From JACSRF01 sp963695505 (GTDB lineage Bacteria; Chloroflexota; Anaerolineae; Promineifilales; Promineifilaceae), in contig CAVOGX010000014.1 in assembly GCA_963695505.1 (NCBI GenBank), positions 372,001-436,000 of the forward strand: a stretch of 64,000 nt of DNA, written 5' to 3'. A model generated the notes under the pieces. The model was given only the letters and a program-made list of their open reading frames with translations. It was not told the origin of the DNA and made no database searches. Shown piece by piece: positions 1-10,100 of the stretch. The position numbers were made by a program, and so were the translations under genes. The first letter of the stretch is position 1; each line of letters starts with the position of its first letter.

Positions 1-2
1 CG

Positions 3-995
3 GCGTTGGGGCGGGCGCGGCTCAGTTGGCGGCTAAATTGGCGGCATCCGGCCATTCGCCGTATTTTGCAGCTCTACGCGCCCATCGTGGGCGGCCTAAT
101 TATTACCCAACTGGCCGTTGCCCTGAGCCTGAACCTGGCCACGCGCATCGGTGACAACTCCATCGCCTACATGAAATTCGCCACTACCCTCATCCAGTTT
201 CCCCTGGGGCTGATTGTGACGGCGCTCTCCATTGCCACGCTGCCCACGCTGTCGCGGCAGGCGCTAGGCCAGCTCGAAACCTTCAAACAGACTATGGCTG
301 AAGGTATTCGTCTAGTAATTACGCTGATTTTGCCCGCCACAACTGGGCTGTTTGCCCTGGCGCTGCCCATCATCGCCCTGCTGTTCGAGCATGGCGAGTT
401 CACGCCGCAAGACACGCAGGTAACGGCCCTGGTGCTGCGCGTCTACTTGTTCGGCCTGCCATTTGCGGCGGTAGACCAGATGCTGGTGTTTGCCTCTTAC
501 GCGCGCAAGGATACGCTGCGCCCGGCGCTGGTGGGGGTGGTGAGCATTCTCATTTACCTGGGCACGGCCGTTCTGCTGCGCGCCCCTCTGGGAAATTTGG
601 GGCAAACCATGGGCCAAAATATGAACCTGCAGGGCGCGGCGGGGCTGGACACCTTGAGCAATGGCCTGCTGAGCCTGATGGTGGCAGACACGGTGAAACA
701 CATTGTGCACACGGCGCTGATGGTGTGGCTATTGCGGCGGCAGTTGGGGGGCATTGGCGGTTATGGGGTTACGGCCGTTACGCTAAAATCAATTGCCGCA
801 GCGGGGATCACAGGGTTGGCTGCCTGGGGAGCGGCTGGTGTGCTAACGTCGCTGCTGCCCGAAAGCCTGCCGGGCAGGCTGCTGCTGGTCACGGCTGCGG
901 GGTTGGCCGGCCTCCTGGCATATATGCTCATGGCCATGCTGTTCAACATCCAGGAAGCCAAAGCGCTACCACGTTTGCTGCGCCGCCGTAAATAA
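3..995 (+). CDS. murJ: MurJ/MviN lipid II flippase, C-terminal part
   Basis: The reading frame is open from the left edge, so this is the 3' part of a gene that starts outside the window. About 330 residues are visible, with repeated hydrophobic membrane spans and the stretch ATRIGDNSIAYMKFATTLIQ followed by FPLGLIVTALSIATLPTLSR, both typical of the MviN/MurJ branch of the MOP exporter superfamily. The family flips lipid II across the cytoplasmic membrane during peptidoglycan synthesis, which fits the cell-wall genes further along the window. It carries two copies of the ACGGCCGT palindrome (564 and 771), both read in the Thr-Ala-Val frame. The next gene on this strand starts about 130 bases on. 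Confidence 0.9.
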   Translation, partial: ALGRARLSWRLNWRHPAIRRILQLYAPIVGGLIITQLAVALSLNLATRIGDNSIAYMKFATTLIQFPLGLIVTALSIATLPTLSRQALGQLETFKQTMAEGIRLVITLILPATTGLFALALPIIALLFEHGEFTPQDTQVTALVLRVYLFGLPFAAVDQMLVFASYARKDTLRPALVGVVSILIYLGTAVLLRAPLGNLGQTMGQNMNLQGAAGLDTLSNGLLSLMVADTVKHIVHTALMVWLLRRQLGGIGGYGVTAVTLKSIAAAGITGLAAWGAAGVLTSLLPESLPGRLLLVTAAGLAGLLAYMLMAMLFNIQEAKALPRLLRRRK

Positions 996-1126
996 TCACC
1001 CCCTCTCGCCTCGCTGCCTGGGATCATGTAAAATGGGTTCAACGGTACAAAGCTTCCCTTTGGTTCGTTTAACTTTGTATCTTTGTCTCTTGGTTCCTTT
1101 GTATGAATTTCAGTGAGGAGATGCGC

Positions 1127-1846
1127 GTGACCGCCAAATTCCAACTCGTTGTTGAGCAAGGCCCTCGCCGAGGGCAGGCTTTCCCGTTAGAAAACAGCAT
1201 TATTACCATTGGCCGAGACCCGCTGCTGGACGTTGCCCTGGCCGATCCCGAAGTCTCGCGGCAGCATGCGCGCATGGCCCGCGATGAAAACGGTGATTAT
1301 AAAATTCAGGACTTGGGGAGTACCAATGGCACTTTTGTTAATGGGCAGCGGCTGGGCGGCGAGCCTTACACGTTGAGCGCCGGGCAGGAAATTGTCCTGG
1401 GCAGCAGCGTGGTCTTGAGATACGAACTGGCCACGACGGAAACGGATTTGCCAGCAGCAACGCCACCAGAGGAAGGGGGAACGGCCGTTTCTGCTCAGCC
1501 TACTTTTTCTATGGAAAGCCTGGACGAATTCGCCCCAGAACTGGATGAGCCGGTATTTCTGGGCGATACAGGCGACCTGCAAGAGAGCCCGCCGCAGACC
1601 GACCGGCTAACTGCGCCGCAGCCACCGATACCAGAACCAACTTATACCCCGGCTGAACCACTGCGCGCTCCAGGGTCTGCACCCTTTGTGCCTACCGGTC
1701 CCAGCGACAAAGAACAAAAGCGCAAGAGAACCATCACCTGGGTGGTGGCAACCATTGTGCTGCTGTTGCTGTGCTGCTGTGGGTTTTTGCTGTCAGCCTG
1801 GTTCTGGTGGGGCGACCCGCTGATGGAGGCTTTAGGCGTTTACTAA
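1127..1846 (+). CDS. FHA-domain protein with C-terminal membrane anchor
   Basis: An N-terminal forkhead-associated domain (about residues 3-95) shows the family marks: IGRDP, SRQHARM and STNGTFVNG, i.e. the Gly-Arg, Ser-Arg-x-His and Asn-Gly phosphothreonine-binding positions. A Pro/Glu-rich linker of about 100 residues follows, then one hydrophobic helix with a CCC cluster near the C-terminus, so the FHA domain probably faces the cytoplasm. FHA domains bind phosphothreonine peptides, usually downstream of Ser/Thr kinases; no kinase is visible here. I chose GTG at 1127 because GAGGAG (1115-1120) lies six bases upstream. ATG at 1103 is in frame but has no ribosome site. The linker contains an ACGGCCGT copy read as TAVS. 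Confidence 0.85.
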   Translation: MTAKFQLVVEQGPRRGQAFPLENSIITIGRDPLLDVALADPEVSRQHARMARDENGDYKIQDLGSTNGTFVNGQRLGGEPYTLSAGQEIVLGSSVVLRYELATTETDLPAATPPEEGGTAVSAQPTFSMESLDEFAPELDEPVFLGDTGDLQESPPQTDRLTAPQPPIPEPTYTPAEPLRAPGSAPFVPTGPSDKEQKRKRTITWVVATIVLLLLCCCGFLLSAWFWWGDPLMEALGVY

Positions 1847-1902
1847 CACCTCTTTGCGGTAATCCACAAGCCATCATCCGCCAGGAACTACTTTGGAAAA
1901 TG

Positions 1903-1937
1903 AAAAAAGACCGGTGCAATGCAGTCCGGTCTTTTTT
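1903..1937. terminator. Bidirectional rho-independent terminator
   Basis: AAAAAAGACCGG and CCGGTCTTTTTT form a perfect 12-base stem around an 11-base loop. It has A and T tracts on both sides and lies between two convergent genes (the FHA gene on + and the DUF1232 gene on -). Confidence 0.85.
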
Positions 1938-1955
1938 GTTACACGGTTTTGCCCA

Positions 1956-2370
1956 TCAAGAAGCGTTGTCCTGCTCCTCTTTGAGTATGATTTCGTGCTC
2001 GCTGTCGATGATGATGGCATCTTCCAGGGGGGATTCGGTAGAAACGGCCGTTTCCACCGGCAAATAACCATCCTGTTCTCGAATTTCTCGCAGATGGCGG
2101 GCGACGACGTGGGCTGGAGCCAGTTCCAGGAAGATTTTGGACCCGGCCAGCAAAAAGGCCACGTCGTCAATCTGCCCCAAAATCGGGGCCACGTCGGGCA
2201 GCAGGTCCACAGGGAATAATCAGGTATATGACGGTAACAAAGGGCAATATTTTCAGGTAAAAGGGAACCTCGGGGTCGGCCACCAGGCGAAACACCAGCC
2301 GGATTTGCTGCCAGAGTTCGCGCCAGAAGCCCGGGTCTTTTTTCATAGGAAGGGGACGTTGTTCATCCAT
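1956..2370 (-). CDS. DUF1232 (YkvA-like) small membrane protein, one frameshift
   Basis: Two overlapping frames join into one protein of about 137 residues. The first, from ATG 2370 after an AGGAG site, ends in the hydrophobic run PFYLKILPFVTVIYLIIP. The second continues as DLLPDVAPILGQIDDVAFL, which is the DUF1232 core (DxxPD...G..DD). Inserting or skipping one base near 2210 (an extra T before GTGGACCTG) restores the frame, so this looks like a sequence error. The function of the family is unknown; it is a short membrane-associated domain. The acidic C-terminus carries an ACGGCCGT copy (2044) read as ETAVS. Confidence 0.7.
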
Positions 2371-2449
2371 AATCTAACTCCTCGCAAGTATCAGGTAAGT
2401 CTACCCATTTTACGCAAAACGGCCGTTTCCGTTGCACTGGCTGCCAAAA

Positions 2450-3741
2450 TTACCGGTTTTGCTGGCCGACCACATAGGCCGTCAACTGCGGTAAAATAGG
2501 GTTCACGTCATAAGGTATCCAATTACCGATGCCTCCCGCCGTAAAAACCGTAAAGCCGATCACATAGCCATCCAGGCGTACGCCATTGTCATACCAGGCC
2601 AACTGATTGATGAAGGCTTCCGGCCCGGTACGCCCCCAGCCCTGCTGCACCCAATAATCCTGAAAATCGCGCCAGCCCGTGCCCTCCGGTCCAGGGCGAT
2701 TGCCAATCACGCCGTCTACCCCGCTTCAGAAATAACCAGGGGAATAACCAGCCCTGCCGGTTCCAAAATGTCGCGATAATACCAACGGTAGCGGAAAGTC
2801 AGCGAACCCCGATCGGGATAGGTCGGATATCCGGGAAGGGGGTCGCCATACAGGTAGGTCATATCCGGGGCGCTGTACTCATGGAGTGTCAAGATACCGC
2901 GATACTGCAAAGCTGTCTCTATGGCCGGCAAAAACAGCATAAACTCGTTCAACTCGGGCACGCCGGTGGAAAAACCACCGATAGCCGCCCGCAGACCATA
3001 CTGCGCCAGCAACCGCACCCGTTCCTGCTCAAAGCGCGTATACCAGGGCATTTTGTCCAGGTTGGGGTCCGGTTCATTCCAGCCTTCCCAATAATCTACG
3101 GCCGGATTAGCCAGGTATTGGTCCAAATGGGCATTGACGTAATCGCGGGCTGCTTCTTCCGGGGTACCGACGTAGTTTTGCGCATCATCGTTTACGCGCC
3201 CGACCACAATGGTGCGCGGGGAAAGCGCTTTGATTTCGGCCACGTAGCCAAAATTGTCCAGCGCTTTGATGACGGCCGGCTGGCCCAAACGCACAAACTC
3301 GTTGATGCCCGCATCGTTGTTGCGAATGACGTGCAGACCCAGCTTGCTGGGCCCCAATTCGTTGGAAGGCGGCAGGGTAGGAATGTAGCTGACATAAGTC
3401 GTTGCGGTGGCTTCAATGGTTGGCGTGGGCGATGGGGTTTTGGTGGGGCGCGGCGTGTTGGTGGGCAGGTCTGACGTGGGGCTGGCCGTGGGAGATGGAC
3501 CAGGAGTGGCGGTGGCAGGCGGCAGTAAGGGCATGGTTTCCACGGGTGTTGGCGCCGGGGTCCAGGTGGGCGGAAGATTGGCGTCGGAAACGGCCGTTTC
3601 TCCCCCTCTCACCTCCAGCACCGCAGCCACCGCCCGCGTGGGTAAAGGCGCCTCCGCTGCCGTGCAGGCCGCCAGCCCCACACTGAGCAGCAGTAGAAGT
3701 AGTGTGCATATCTGGCATCGTCTGAGCATCGGCCCGATCAT
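2450..3741 (-). CDS. Secreted lipoprotein with clan GH-A glycosidase-like fold, one frameshift
   Basis: The N-terminus is a lipoprotein signal (LLLLLLSVGLAAC, lipobox Cys), followed by about 75 residues of Thr/Pro repeats (PTWTPAPTP, PTKTPSPTPT), a typical cell-surface stalk. The globular part has the barrel motifs GWNEPD (Asn-Glu, acid/base position) and ISEAG (second Glu), as in clan A glycoside hydrolases such as GH39-like proteins. The substrate cannot be told. The frame breaks right after ISEAG near 2714, where one G appears missing from a GGGG run; the rest continues as VDGVIGNRPGPEGTGW to a stop at 2450. ATG 3741 is chosen because AGGAGAGG precedes it by six bases; an in-frame ATG at 3765 lacks a site. 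Confidence 0.7.
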
Positions 3742-3827
3742 ACCATCCCTCTCCTGTTCAGCCAATGACGTTGCACGCCAGGAGGTGGGTGCTACAATCG
3801 ACGTAACAAAAACATTGGTGACGCTGT

Positions 3828-4631
3828 ATGACGATATTGCTCATTCTAAAACTGATTGTTGTCCTGATTTTTCTGCTGCTCTTCCTGCGGCGGCCCAATC
3901 TCAACTGGGGTATTGGGCTGCTCACGGTGACCACGGCCGTTTTGCTGGACACCTTCCTGGGCACTTTTGGCCGGGAGCAAATGCAAGGCGAGCTGGGCTT
4001 CTTTTATCCCGTAATCAGCGGCATGCTCTTTGGCGGGGCGGCCATCTGGCTGTGGGGCGTGTTACGGCCGCTTCTGGGCCGCAGCCCGGCCGCGGAACCC
4101 GACAACCCAACGCCCCCCGTTGCCAAGGCTAAGGCAATCCTGGCCAACACCAACCGAAATTCCGCTCCCACCGGCGCCGCCTTCGACCGCCAGATGCTGT
4201 ACGAGCAGATTCGCACGCGATTCGGCCGTGAAGACATTCTCGATCTCATGTTTGACCTGGGCGTCAGCGAAAACGACGTGATGACCATTAACCAGGACAT
4301 GCACCAGCTCATTATCAATATTATGGACCTGGCCGACGAGCGGGAGCAAACCGCCGCCCTGGCCCTGGCCGTCGAGCGCATCCTTACCCCCACGCCGGCT
4401 GAGCACTTGCCGCGGCTGGAAAAAATCAGCGTGGCCTCGCCGCCCACTATCTTGCGCCAGTTTCTTCTGGCCCATTACAGCCTGGAAGAGCTGGCCCAAA
4501 TGGCCACCCAATTGGGCATCGACTGGGAGCAAGTGGGCGCAGGCAGTAAAAAGGAGCGCGTGCGCGAACTGCTGCTTTACCTATACCGGCGCAACCGGCT
4601 AGACGAACTCGTTGACCTGATGCAAAGTTAG
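3828..4631 (+). CDS. Membrane protein with two effector-associated (EAD-like) helical domains
   Basis: This is a 267-residue protein. One or two N-terminal membrane helices (residues 1-75) are followed by a Pro-rich linker and two similar cytoplasmic helical modules. Module one (about 125-195) reads YEQIRTRFGREDILDLMFDLG. Module two (about 208-265) reads LRQFLLAHYSLEELAQMATQ, LGIDWEQVGAGSKKERVREL, LLYLYRRNRLDELVDLM. The pattern 'F..ELR.L...LGID.....G..K....REL...L.RR.RL.EL' matches effector-associated death-like adaptor domains known from bacterial STAND NTPases and caspase-like proteins. The family call is made from memory of the pattern. No NTPase or protease partner lies beside it, so its signalling role is inference. 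Confidence 0.6.
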   Translation: MTILLILKLIVVLIFLLLFLRRPNLNWGIGLLTVTTAVLLDTFLGTFGREQMQGELGFFYPVISGMLFGGAAIWLWGVLRPLLGRSPAAEPDNPTPPVAKAKAILANTNRNSAPTGAAFDRQMLYEQIRTRFGREDILDLMFDLGVSENDVMTINQDMHQLIINIMDLADEREQTAALALAVERILTPTPAEHLPRLEKISVASPPTILRQFLLAHYSLEELAQMATQLGIDWEQVGAGSKKERVRELLLYLYRRNRLDELVDLMQS

Positions 4632-4680
4632 CCCCTTTCCCGGCGGGCTGGCAGCCATTTGCCGGGCGGGTTTAGGGAAA

Positions 4681-5427
4681 ATGATGAACCGCAAATTTTG
4701 GACCCTTCTTCTCGCCTTATTAATGCTGCCCCATGCCGCCGCCCACGCCCAAGAAAACAACCTCTCGCTGCGCTTAAATCGCGATTTTGGCTATAGTTCC
4801 GGCACGCAAATCCGCGGCACCTTTTCCTACCGTGTCTCCGGTCCCGAAGACCTGGCGCGCGTCGTCTTTTTGCTCGACGACGAACCCATCGGCGAAGATA
4901 CGGAAGCCCCCTTTCGCCTGCAGTTTCGCACGGAAAATTACCCGTTAGGCCCGCATACCTTCAGCGCCGTCGGTTACACCAGCAGCGGCGAGGAACTCCG
5001 TTCAAACAGCATTCAGCGAAATTTTGTGAGCAGCGAGGAGGAAAGGAACTTCTTGCTGTGGGTGGTTGTGCCCATTGTGGTGCTGGCGTTAGGCGGCCGT
5101 TTTCTTTCTTCATGGATTGCCAACCGCGGCCGCCGCGCAGAAGGTAAACCGGCCATCAGCGGAGCCTTGGGCGGTACCATTTGCCCCAACTGTGCGCGCC
5201 CCTATGCCATTCACATGTGGAGCCTCAAGCTGGTGGTGGCCCGCCTGGACCGCTGCCCCCACTGCGGCAAGTGGAAGATGGTGCGCCGCATGCCCCAGGA
5301 AATGCTGGACGCCTCAGCCGAAGCATGGGAGGCCAAAGAGTCAGCGACTTCCGCCAATCACCCCGCCCCCACAGACCCAAACAAGCTGCAAGACCAGTTG
5401 GATGATTCGCGCTTCGACGACTTATAG
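4681..5427 (+). CDS. Exported Ig-like protein with membrane helix and cytoplasmic zinc ribbon
   Basis: This is a 248-residue protein with a signal peptide (residues 1-23, ending AHAQ), an Ig-like beta domain (about 25-115, with VVFLLDDEPIGEDTEAPFRL as seen in bacterial Ig/'big' modules), one membrane helix (about 122-142, FLLWVVVPIVVLALGGRFL) and a C-terminal zinc ribbon with paired CPNC and CPHC. The ribbon would lie in the cytoplasm. It follows the EAD-like membrane gene by about 50 bases on the same strand, so the two may be co-transcribed. I do not recognise a named family and assign no function. Confidence 0.7.
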   Translation: MMNRKFWTLLLALLMLPHAAAHAQENNLSLRLNRDFGYSSGTQIRGTFSYRVSGPEDLARVVFLLDDEPIGEDTEAPFRLQFRTENYPLGPHTFSAVGYTSSGEELRSNSIQRNFVSSEEERNFLLWVVVPIVVLALGGRFLSSWIANRGRRAEGKPAISGALGGTICPNCARPYAIHMWSLKLVVARLDRCPHCGKWKMVRRMPQEMLDASAEAWEAKESATSANHPAPTDPNKLQDQLDDSRFDDL

Positions 5428-5529
5428 CCCTATTGTCATGGTCACTATTTCCTATTTACCGGTACTGCAGGATCCCTTAAGCTATGAGCAACAAGTTAAA
5501 CTCGTTTTCCTCCTCCTTCCTAACCTGTT

Positions 5530-5558
5530 AAAGCTCCGGGTCCCCAACCCGGAGCTTT
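5530..5558 (+). terminator. Rho-independent terminator-like hairpin
   Basis: AAAGCTCCGGG and CCCGGAGCTTT form a perfect 11-base stem with a 7-base loop, about 100 bases after the zinc-ribbon gene and before the tRNA. The stretch 5428-5529 holds nothing else recognisable. Confidence 0.75.
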
Positions 5559-5622
5559 AGCGTTTTAGGGGGTATGCAGGTTTGCCTGGCCAGGGGCATC
5601 GTGATAAAATGCCGCACGTTAT

Positions 5623-5693
5623 TGAGGGATAGTTTAACGGTAGAACAGCGGACTCTGACTCCGTCAGTCCTGGTTCGAATCCAGGTCCCTCAG
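5623..5693 (+). tRNA. tRNA-Gln (anticodon CTG)
   Basis: Acceptor strand TGAGGGA (5623-5629) pairs with TCCCTCA (5686-5692), discriminator G. The D-loop contains GTTTAACGGTAGA. The anticodon stem is GCGGA/TCCGT with the 7-base loop CTCTGAC, giving CTG in the middle. The T arm reads CCTGGTTCGAATCCAGG. The 3' CCA is not encoded. Anticodon CTG reads CAG, so this is glutamine. Confidence 0.95.
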
Positions 5694-5695
5694 CT

Positions 5696-5725
5696 AAAAA
5701 GCCGCCCGTTTCGAGGCGGCTTTTT
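5696..5725. terminator. Terminator after tRNA-Gln
   Basis: AAAAAGCCGCC and GGCGGCTTTTT pair perfectly around an 8-base loop directly after the tRNA. The symmetric A and T tracts let it serve both the tRNA and the convergent beta-propeller gene. Confidence 0.9.
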
Positions 5726-5757
5726 ATGTTTCAACAGATTGGCCCCAATCAGGTAAT

Positions 5758-6806
5758 TTAGTTGCCGGGCACGTAAGCCAGGCCAAAGGGGTTCAGCCCT
5801 ACGGTCACTTCGCCCACCAGCGCCGGAATGGGGTCCGCGGCGGACACGGCGTAGATGGTGACCTTGTCGGAAGCGCCGCCGGAATGGGTGAGGAACAGCT
5901 TGCCATTTTTGGTCACCACCAGGTTGTGAGGTACAGCGAAGGGGGTGTCGGCACTGCCCAAAATGGTGTTCGTCTGCGTGTCGATGGCAAACAGGCCATC
6001 GGCGCCGCCGCCGGGCAGGTTGGTGGTGTAGAGCACCTGACCGTTGGGAGCCATGCCTGTGCCCCATGTGCGCCGGGCACAGCCAGCTCAGTGACATACT
6101 CCAGGTTGTGGCGCCGCAAAACGGTGACGACGTTGCTGTTTTGCGCAGGCACGTAGATGAGGTTGTTGCGGGCGGTTAACGAGACGTGGGGGTCTTTGCC
6201 CACTGGGGCGCGGTTGAGTTCGGTGAAGGTGACAGTGCTATATTGCACCAGGTAATCTTGTTCACTGGCGCCGCCAACCAGGGTGACATAGGCGAAACGC
6301 CCCTGCGGATCCAGGATGACGTCGTGGGGCTTGAACCCATCGACCACAAGGTCGGCGGGCATGGCCACAGTGGCGATGACGCTCAGGTTGACGGGGTCGA
6401 TGACGGTGGCGGTGTTGTCGACGTCGTTGTTAATCCAAAGCTGCCGGTCGCGGGGGTCTGACCACATGTGAAAGACGCCATTACCGGCGGGAATGGTGGC
6501 GACTACAGAGAAATCATCCTTGGCAAAGACGACGACGCGGTTATTGGCGCGGTCGCCCACAAAGACGTGGCCGCCTTGCTTGGAATAGGTGACGTACATC
6601 GGTTCCGGGGCGTGTTCACCGGCGGGCAGCATATAGGTGCCAATGAGGGTGTCGGAGCGGGCGTCGATGACGGAAATGGAGCCAGAGGCGCGATTGGCCA
6701 CCACCACCCGGCCTTTGGGGCCGCTGCCGGGGTTGGCGGCGCTGGCCGGGAGGGCGATAAGAAAGGCAAAGAAGAAGGCCGCCGCTAACAGAAACATTTT
6801 TTTCAT
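5758..6806 (-). CDS. Secreted YVTN-type beta-propeller protein, one frameshift
   Basis: ATG 6806 follows AAGGAGAAAAAACG. A signal peptide (about residues 1-23, ending PASAA) leads into repeated blades of the YVTN/YncE type, for example GRVVVANRASGSISVIDARS, GHVFVGDRANNRVVVFAKDD and NNDVDNTATVIDPVNLSVIA. The first frame runs to about 6060 and the protein continues in another frame as MAPNGQVLYTTNLPGGGADG to the stop at 5758; one base in a GGGG run explains the break. Full length is about 349 residues. Such propellers are usually extracytoplasmic binding or scaffold proteins; no ligand can be named. No other gene is close on this strand. Confidence 0.8.
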
Positions 6807-6968
6807 CGTTTTTTCTCCTTACTAAAATGTGTTGATTTCCCAGGAGTATGGCGGCCAACCCTTACAAAAAGATTGCGAAAAGCTTGTCTGCCGCTTACAG
6901 ACGGCAAAGCTCGTCAGAGAGCAAGCCTGAAGCCTCCCGAATGGTCAACCTGGCGCAGGGTTCCGTGC

Positions 6969-6974
6969 TATAAT
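6969..6974 (+). promoter_or_regulatory. Possible -10 box (TATAAT)
   Basis: A consensus TATAAT lies 39 bases before the tiny ORF at 7014 and about 175 bases before the lamin-tail gene. I see no good -35 box at 16-18 bases, so this is only a candidate. The rest of 6807-7013 shows no gene. Confidence 0.3.
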
Positions 6975-7013
6975 TGGCAGGCAGCAAGCCAACGCGATTT
7001 AGAAGGGAGTGCT

Positions 7014-7091
7014 ATGACGCCTGAAGAGTTTGTAGCCAAGTGGAGTATGATTCGCAGAATGAAACGGCCGTTTAACCTGTTCGCATCATAA
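7014..7091 (+). CDS. 25-codon ORF resembling the start of a restriction-modification/BREX methylase
   Basis: ATG 7014 follows AGAAGGGAG by four bases. The peptide begins MTPEEFVAKW, which resembles the first residues of large type IIL-like DNA methyltransferases (usually M.P.EF.AKWR...). It then runs into an ACGGCCGT copy (read KRPF) and stops. It may be a decayed remnant, a leader peptide for the large gene at 7150, or chance. The similarity is from memory and covers only ten residues. Confidence 0.3.
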   Translation: MTPEEFVAKWSMIRRMKRPFNLFAS

Positions 7092-7149
7092 TAAAACATC
7101 AACGGTCATCGCCGCGTGCCACAAAGCAAAAGCCGAAAGAGAGGGACGT

Positions 7150-10100
7150 ATGTTCAAGCGCGTATTTTGGTTAGCCGGGGCCTTGTTATTTCCCATTTTG
7201 CTGCTGCTGCCTGTGGTTGGGCTGCACGAAAGCCGGGCGGCAGAGGCCGCCAGCACCGCCGCTCCCCTGGACGTCATCATCAGCGAAGTGGCCTGGGGGG
7301 GCACAGCCGCCAGCACGGCCGACGAATGGATTGAACTGTACAACAACACGGCCAGCGCCATCGACCTAAGTGGCTGGACGCTGACGGCTGTGGACGGCAC
7401 GCCGGCCATCACCCTGGCAGGCAGCATTCCCGCGGGCGGCTTCTTTTTACTGGAGCGCACCGACGATACGGCCGTCAGCGACGTTACCGCAGACCAATTC
7501 TTCTCTGGAGCCATTGAAAACACAGACGAAAGCCTGGTTTTGCGAGATGCGGCCAGCCAGGTGATCGACACCGCCAACGGCAACGGCGGGGGATGGCCGG
7601 CAGGTGGTACCGGTCCCGACTTCTTCACCATGGAGCGCCGCAGTCGCGCGGCTGCCGACACAGACGGCGAATGGGTGAGCAATGACGGCATAACGCGCAG
7701 CGGGCTTGATGCCAGCGGCAACCCCCTGAACGGCTCGCCAAAAGCGGATAACTCCTCCTGGACTACCCTGGATGCGGCCGACCTGGTGGTGACCAAGCAG
7801 GGTCCGGCAACGGCCGTTGCCGGCGAACTGCTCAGCTACCAGATTCAGCTAACCAACAACGGCCTGCTAACCGCCACCGGCGTCGTTTTGACCGACACGC
7901 TGCCCAACTGGCTGACCTACGTCAGCGACGACAGCGGCCTGCCTCTGACCCACACGCCGCCGCTGCTGGTGTGGCCAGCGGGAGAACTGCCCGGCGGCAC
8001 AATGCTGGCTTTCACGCTCACCGCGCAAATTGCACCCAGCGTGACCGGCGTCATCACCAACGAATTGGCGGCCAGCACCACCACCACAGAGACAAACCTT
8101 GCCAACAATCGGGCAACGGCCGTTACTCAAATCACCAGCGGCCTCGCCCCCCAGGTGCTGATTGACGCCGTCTACTACGACGGCTTCGAGGACACCGGTG
8201 ACAATGACGAGGCGGTGGCGCTGCGTAACGTGGGGCAGGCGGCGGTTAACCTGCACAACTGGCAGTTGAGTGACGGCGGCAGCACCGCCACCATTCCACC
8301 CAATACCACCATTATGCCAGGGGAAATCCTCTGGCTGGCTAAAGATGCCGCCGCTTTCAGCTTCAGCTTTGGCTTTGCACCCGACGTGGTGCTGCCCGCC
8401 TGGCCCGGTTTTTCCAACGACGGCGACGAGGTGCTCCTGCGGGACGACAGCGGCGCCATCCAGGACGCCCTGGTCTACGAGGGGGGCGATACGGGGCAAA
8501 ATGGGTGGTCCGGCGCGGCGGTGAACCCGTATACCGTGCCCGCCGTCTTCGGGGGCAAGGGGCAAATCTTGTATCGGTGGCTGGACCAGGCCAGCGGCCT
8601 GCCCGTGCCGGACAGTAACACCGCCGCCGATTGGGCTTCCTGGCAGGACGATGTGATTAACGGCCGTAAAGTGCGCTACCCCGGTTGGGACCTGGAGCCG
8701 TTTTTCTTCACGCGGCAAATCACGGATACGGGAACCATCACCATTGGTATCGCCCCGGACAACGCCTACGACTTAATGATTGCCGCCCTGGATGCGGCCG
8801 ACCACACCATCCAGATCGAAAGCCATACCTTTGAAAATCTGGGCATCGGCGAGGCATTGGTGCGCGCATCGCGCAGCGCGGCGTCAGCGTTACCGTGCTG
8901 CTGGAAGGCGCGCCCGCCGGCGGTCTGACCGACCAGGAAAAGTACATTTGCGCCCAAATTGAGGCCGCAGGTGGGGCGTGCTGGTTTATGATCACCGACG
9001 ATGCGGCGGATATTGCCGACCGCTACCGCTATCTGCACGCCAAGTTTGTTCTGCTGGACGGGCAGCGGGTGATTATCAGCAGCGAGAATCTCAGCCCCAA
9101 CAGCTTGCCTTACGACGATAAGCGTGACGGCACCTGGGGGCGGCGGGGGGTGGTGCTGCTGACCGACGCGCCGGGCGTGGTGCAGCACGTGCAGGCCATA
9201 TTCAACGCTGATTTTGATGCCGCCCATCACGCGGATTTGTTTCGCTGGCAGGCAGGTTCCCCTGATTATGGCCCGCCCTCGGTGGGCTTTGCGCCTATCA
9301 CGGTGACGGGGGGCATTACGTATCCGGTGCGCTACACGGAAACGGCCGTTTTCAGCGGCGTCTTCCCCTTTGAAATCGTGCAATCCCCGGAAAACAGCCT
9401 GCGCAGCCAGGACGGCCTGCTCGGGCTGCTCGCCCGCGCGGGGGCAGGGGACACAGTGTTGGTGCAGCAGCTTACGGAACGGCCGTATTGGGGCTCATCG
9501 ACTAGTGACCCCATCGCTGACCCGAATCCCCGGCTGGAGGCGTACATCGCCGCGGCGCGGCGCGGCGCTACCGTGCGCATACTGCTGGACGAATTCTTCG
9601 ACGCTTCTTCCGCGGCCACCAGCAACAAAGCTACCTGTGACTACGTGCTGGGGATTGCCCGGCAGGAGCGGCTGCGGCTCTTTTGCGCCCGGGCCAACCC
9701 CACCGGCTTGGGCATTCACAACAAAATGGTGCTGGCGCAAATAAACGGCCGTGGCTACCTGCACGTGGGCAGCATCAACGGCACCGAGCAGGCCAGCAAA
9801 GGCAACCGCGAGCTGGCGCTTCAGGTGCAGTCGGACGAAGCCTACGCGCTGCTGGCGACCGTGTTCAACTACGATTGGCCGTATCGCCTCTATTTGCCGC
9901 TACTCTACAAAGATTACATCGGCCCGGCCAAGTACCCGCTGATCAGCGAGGTGCTCTACGATACCTCAGGCGCCGATGATGCGGAATTTATTGAGATTGC
10001 CAACCCCACCAACCAGCCTATCGACATCAGCGGGTACAGCATTGGGGACGCCGTCAACCCCACCGACTTTGAGGACGTGCGCCGCTTCCCGCCGGGAACC

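Noticed and set aside
7867..8718. 283-codon minus-strand ORF
   Set aside because: Antisense shadow inside the lamin-tail protein; Gly/Val/His-rich composition, no ribosome site.
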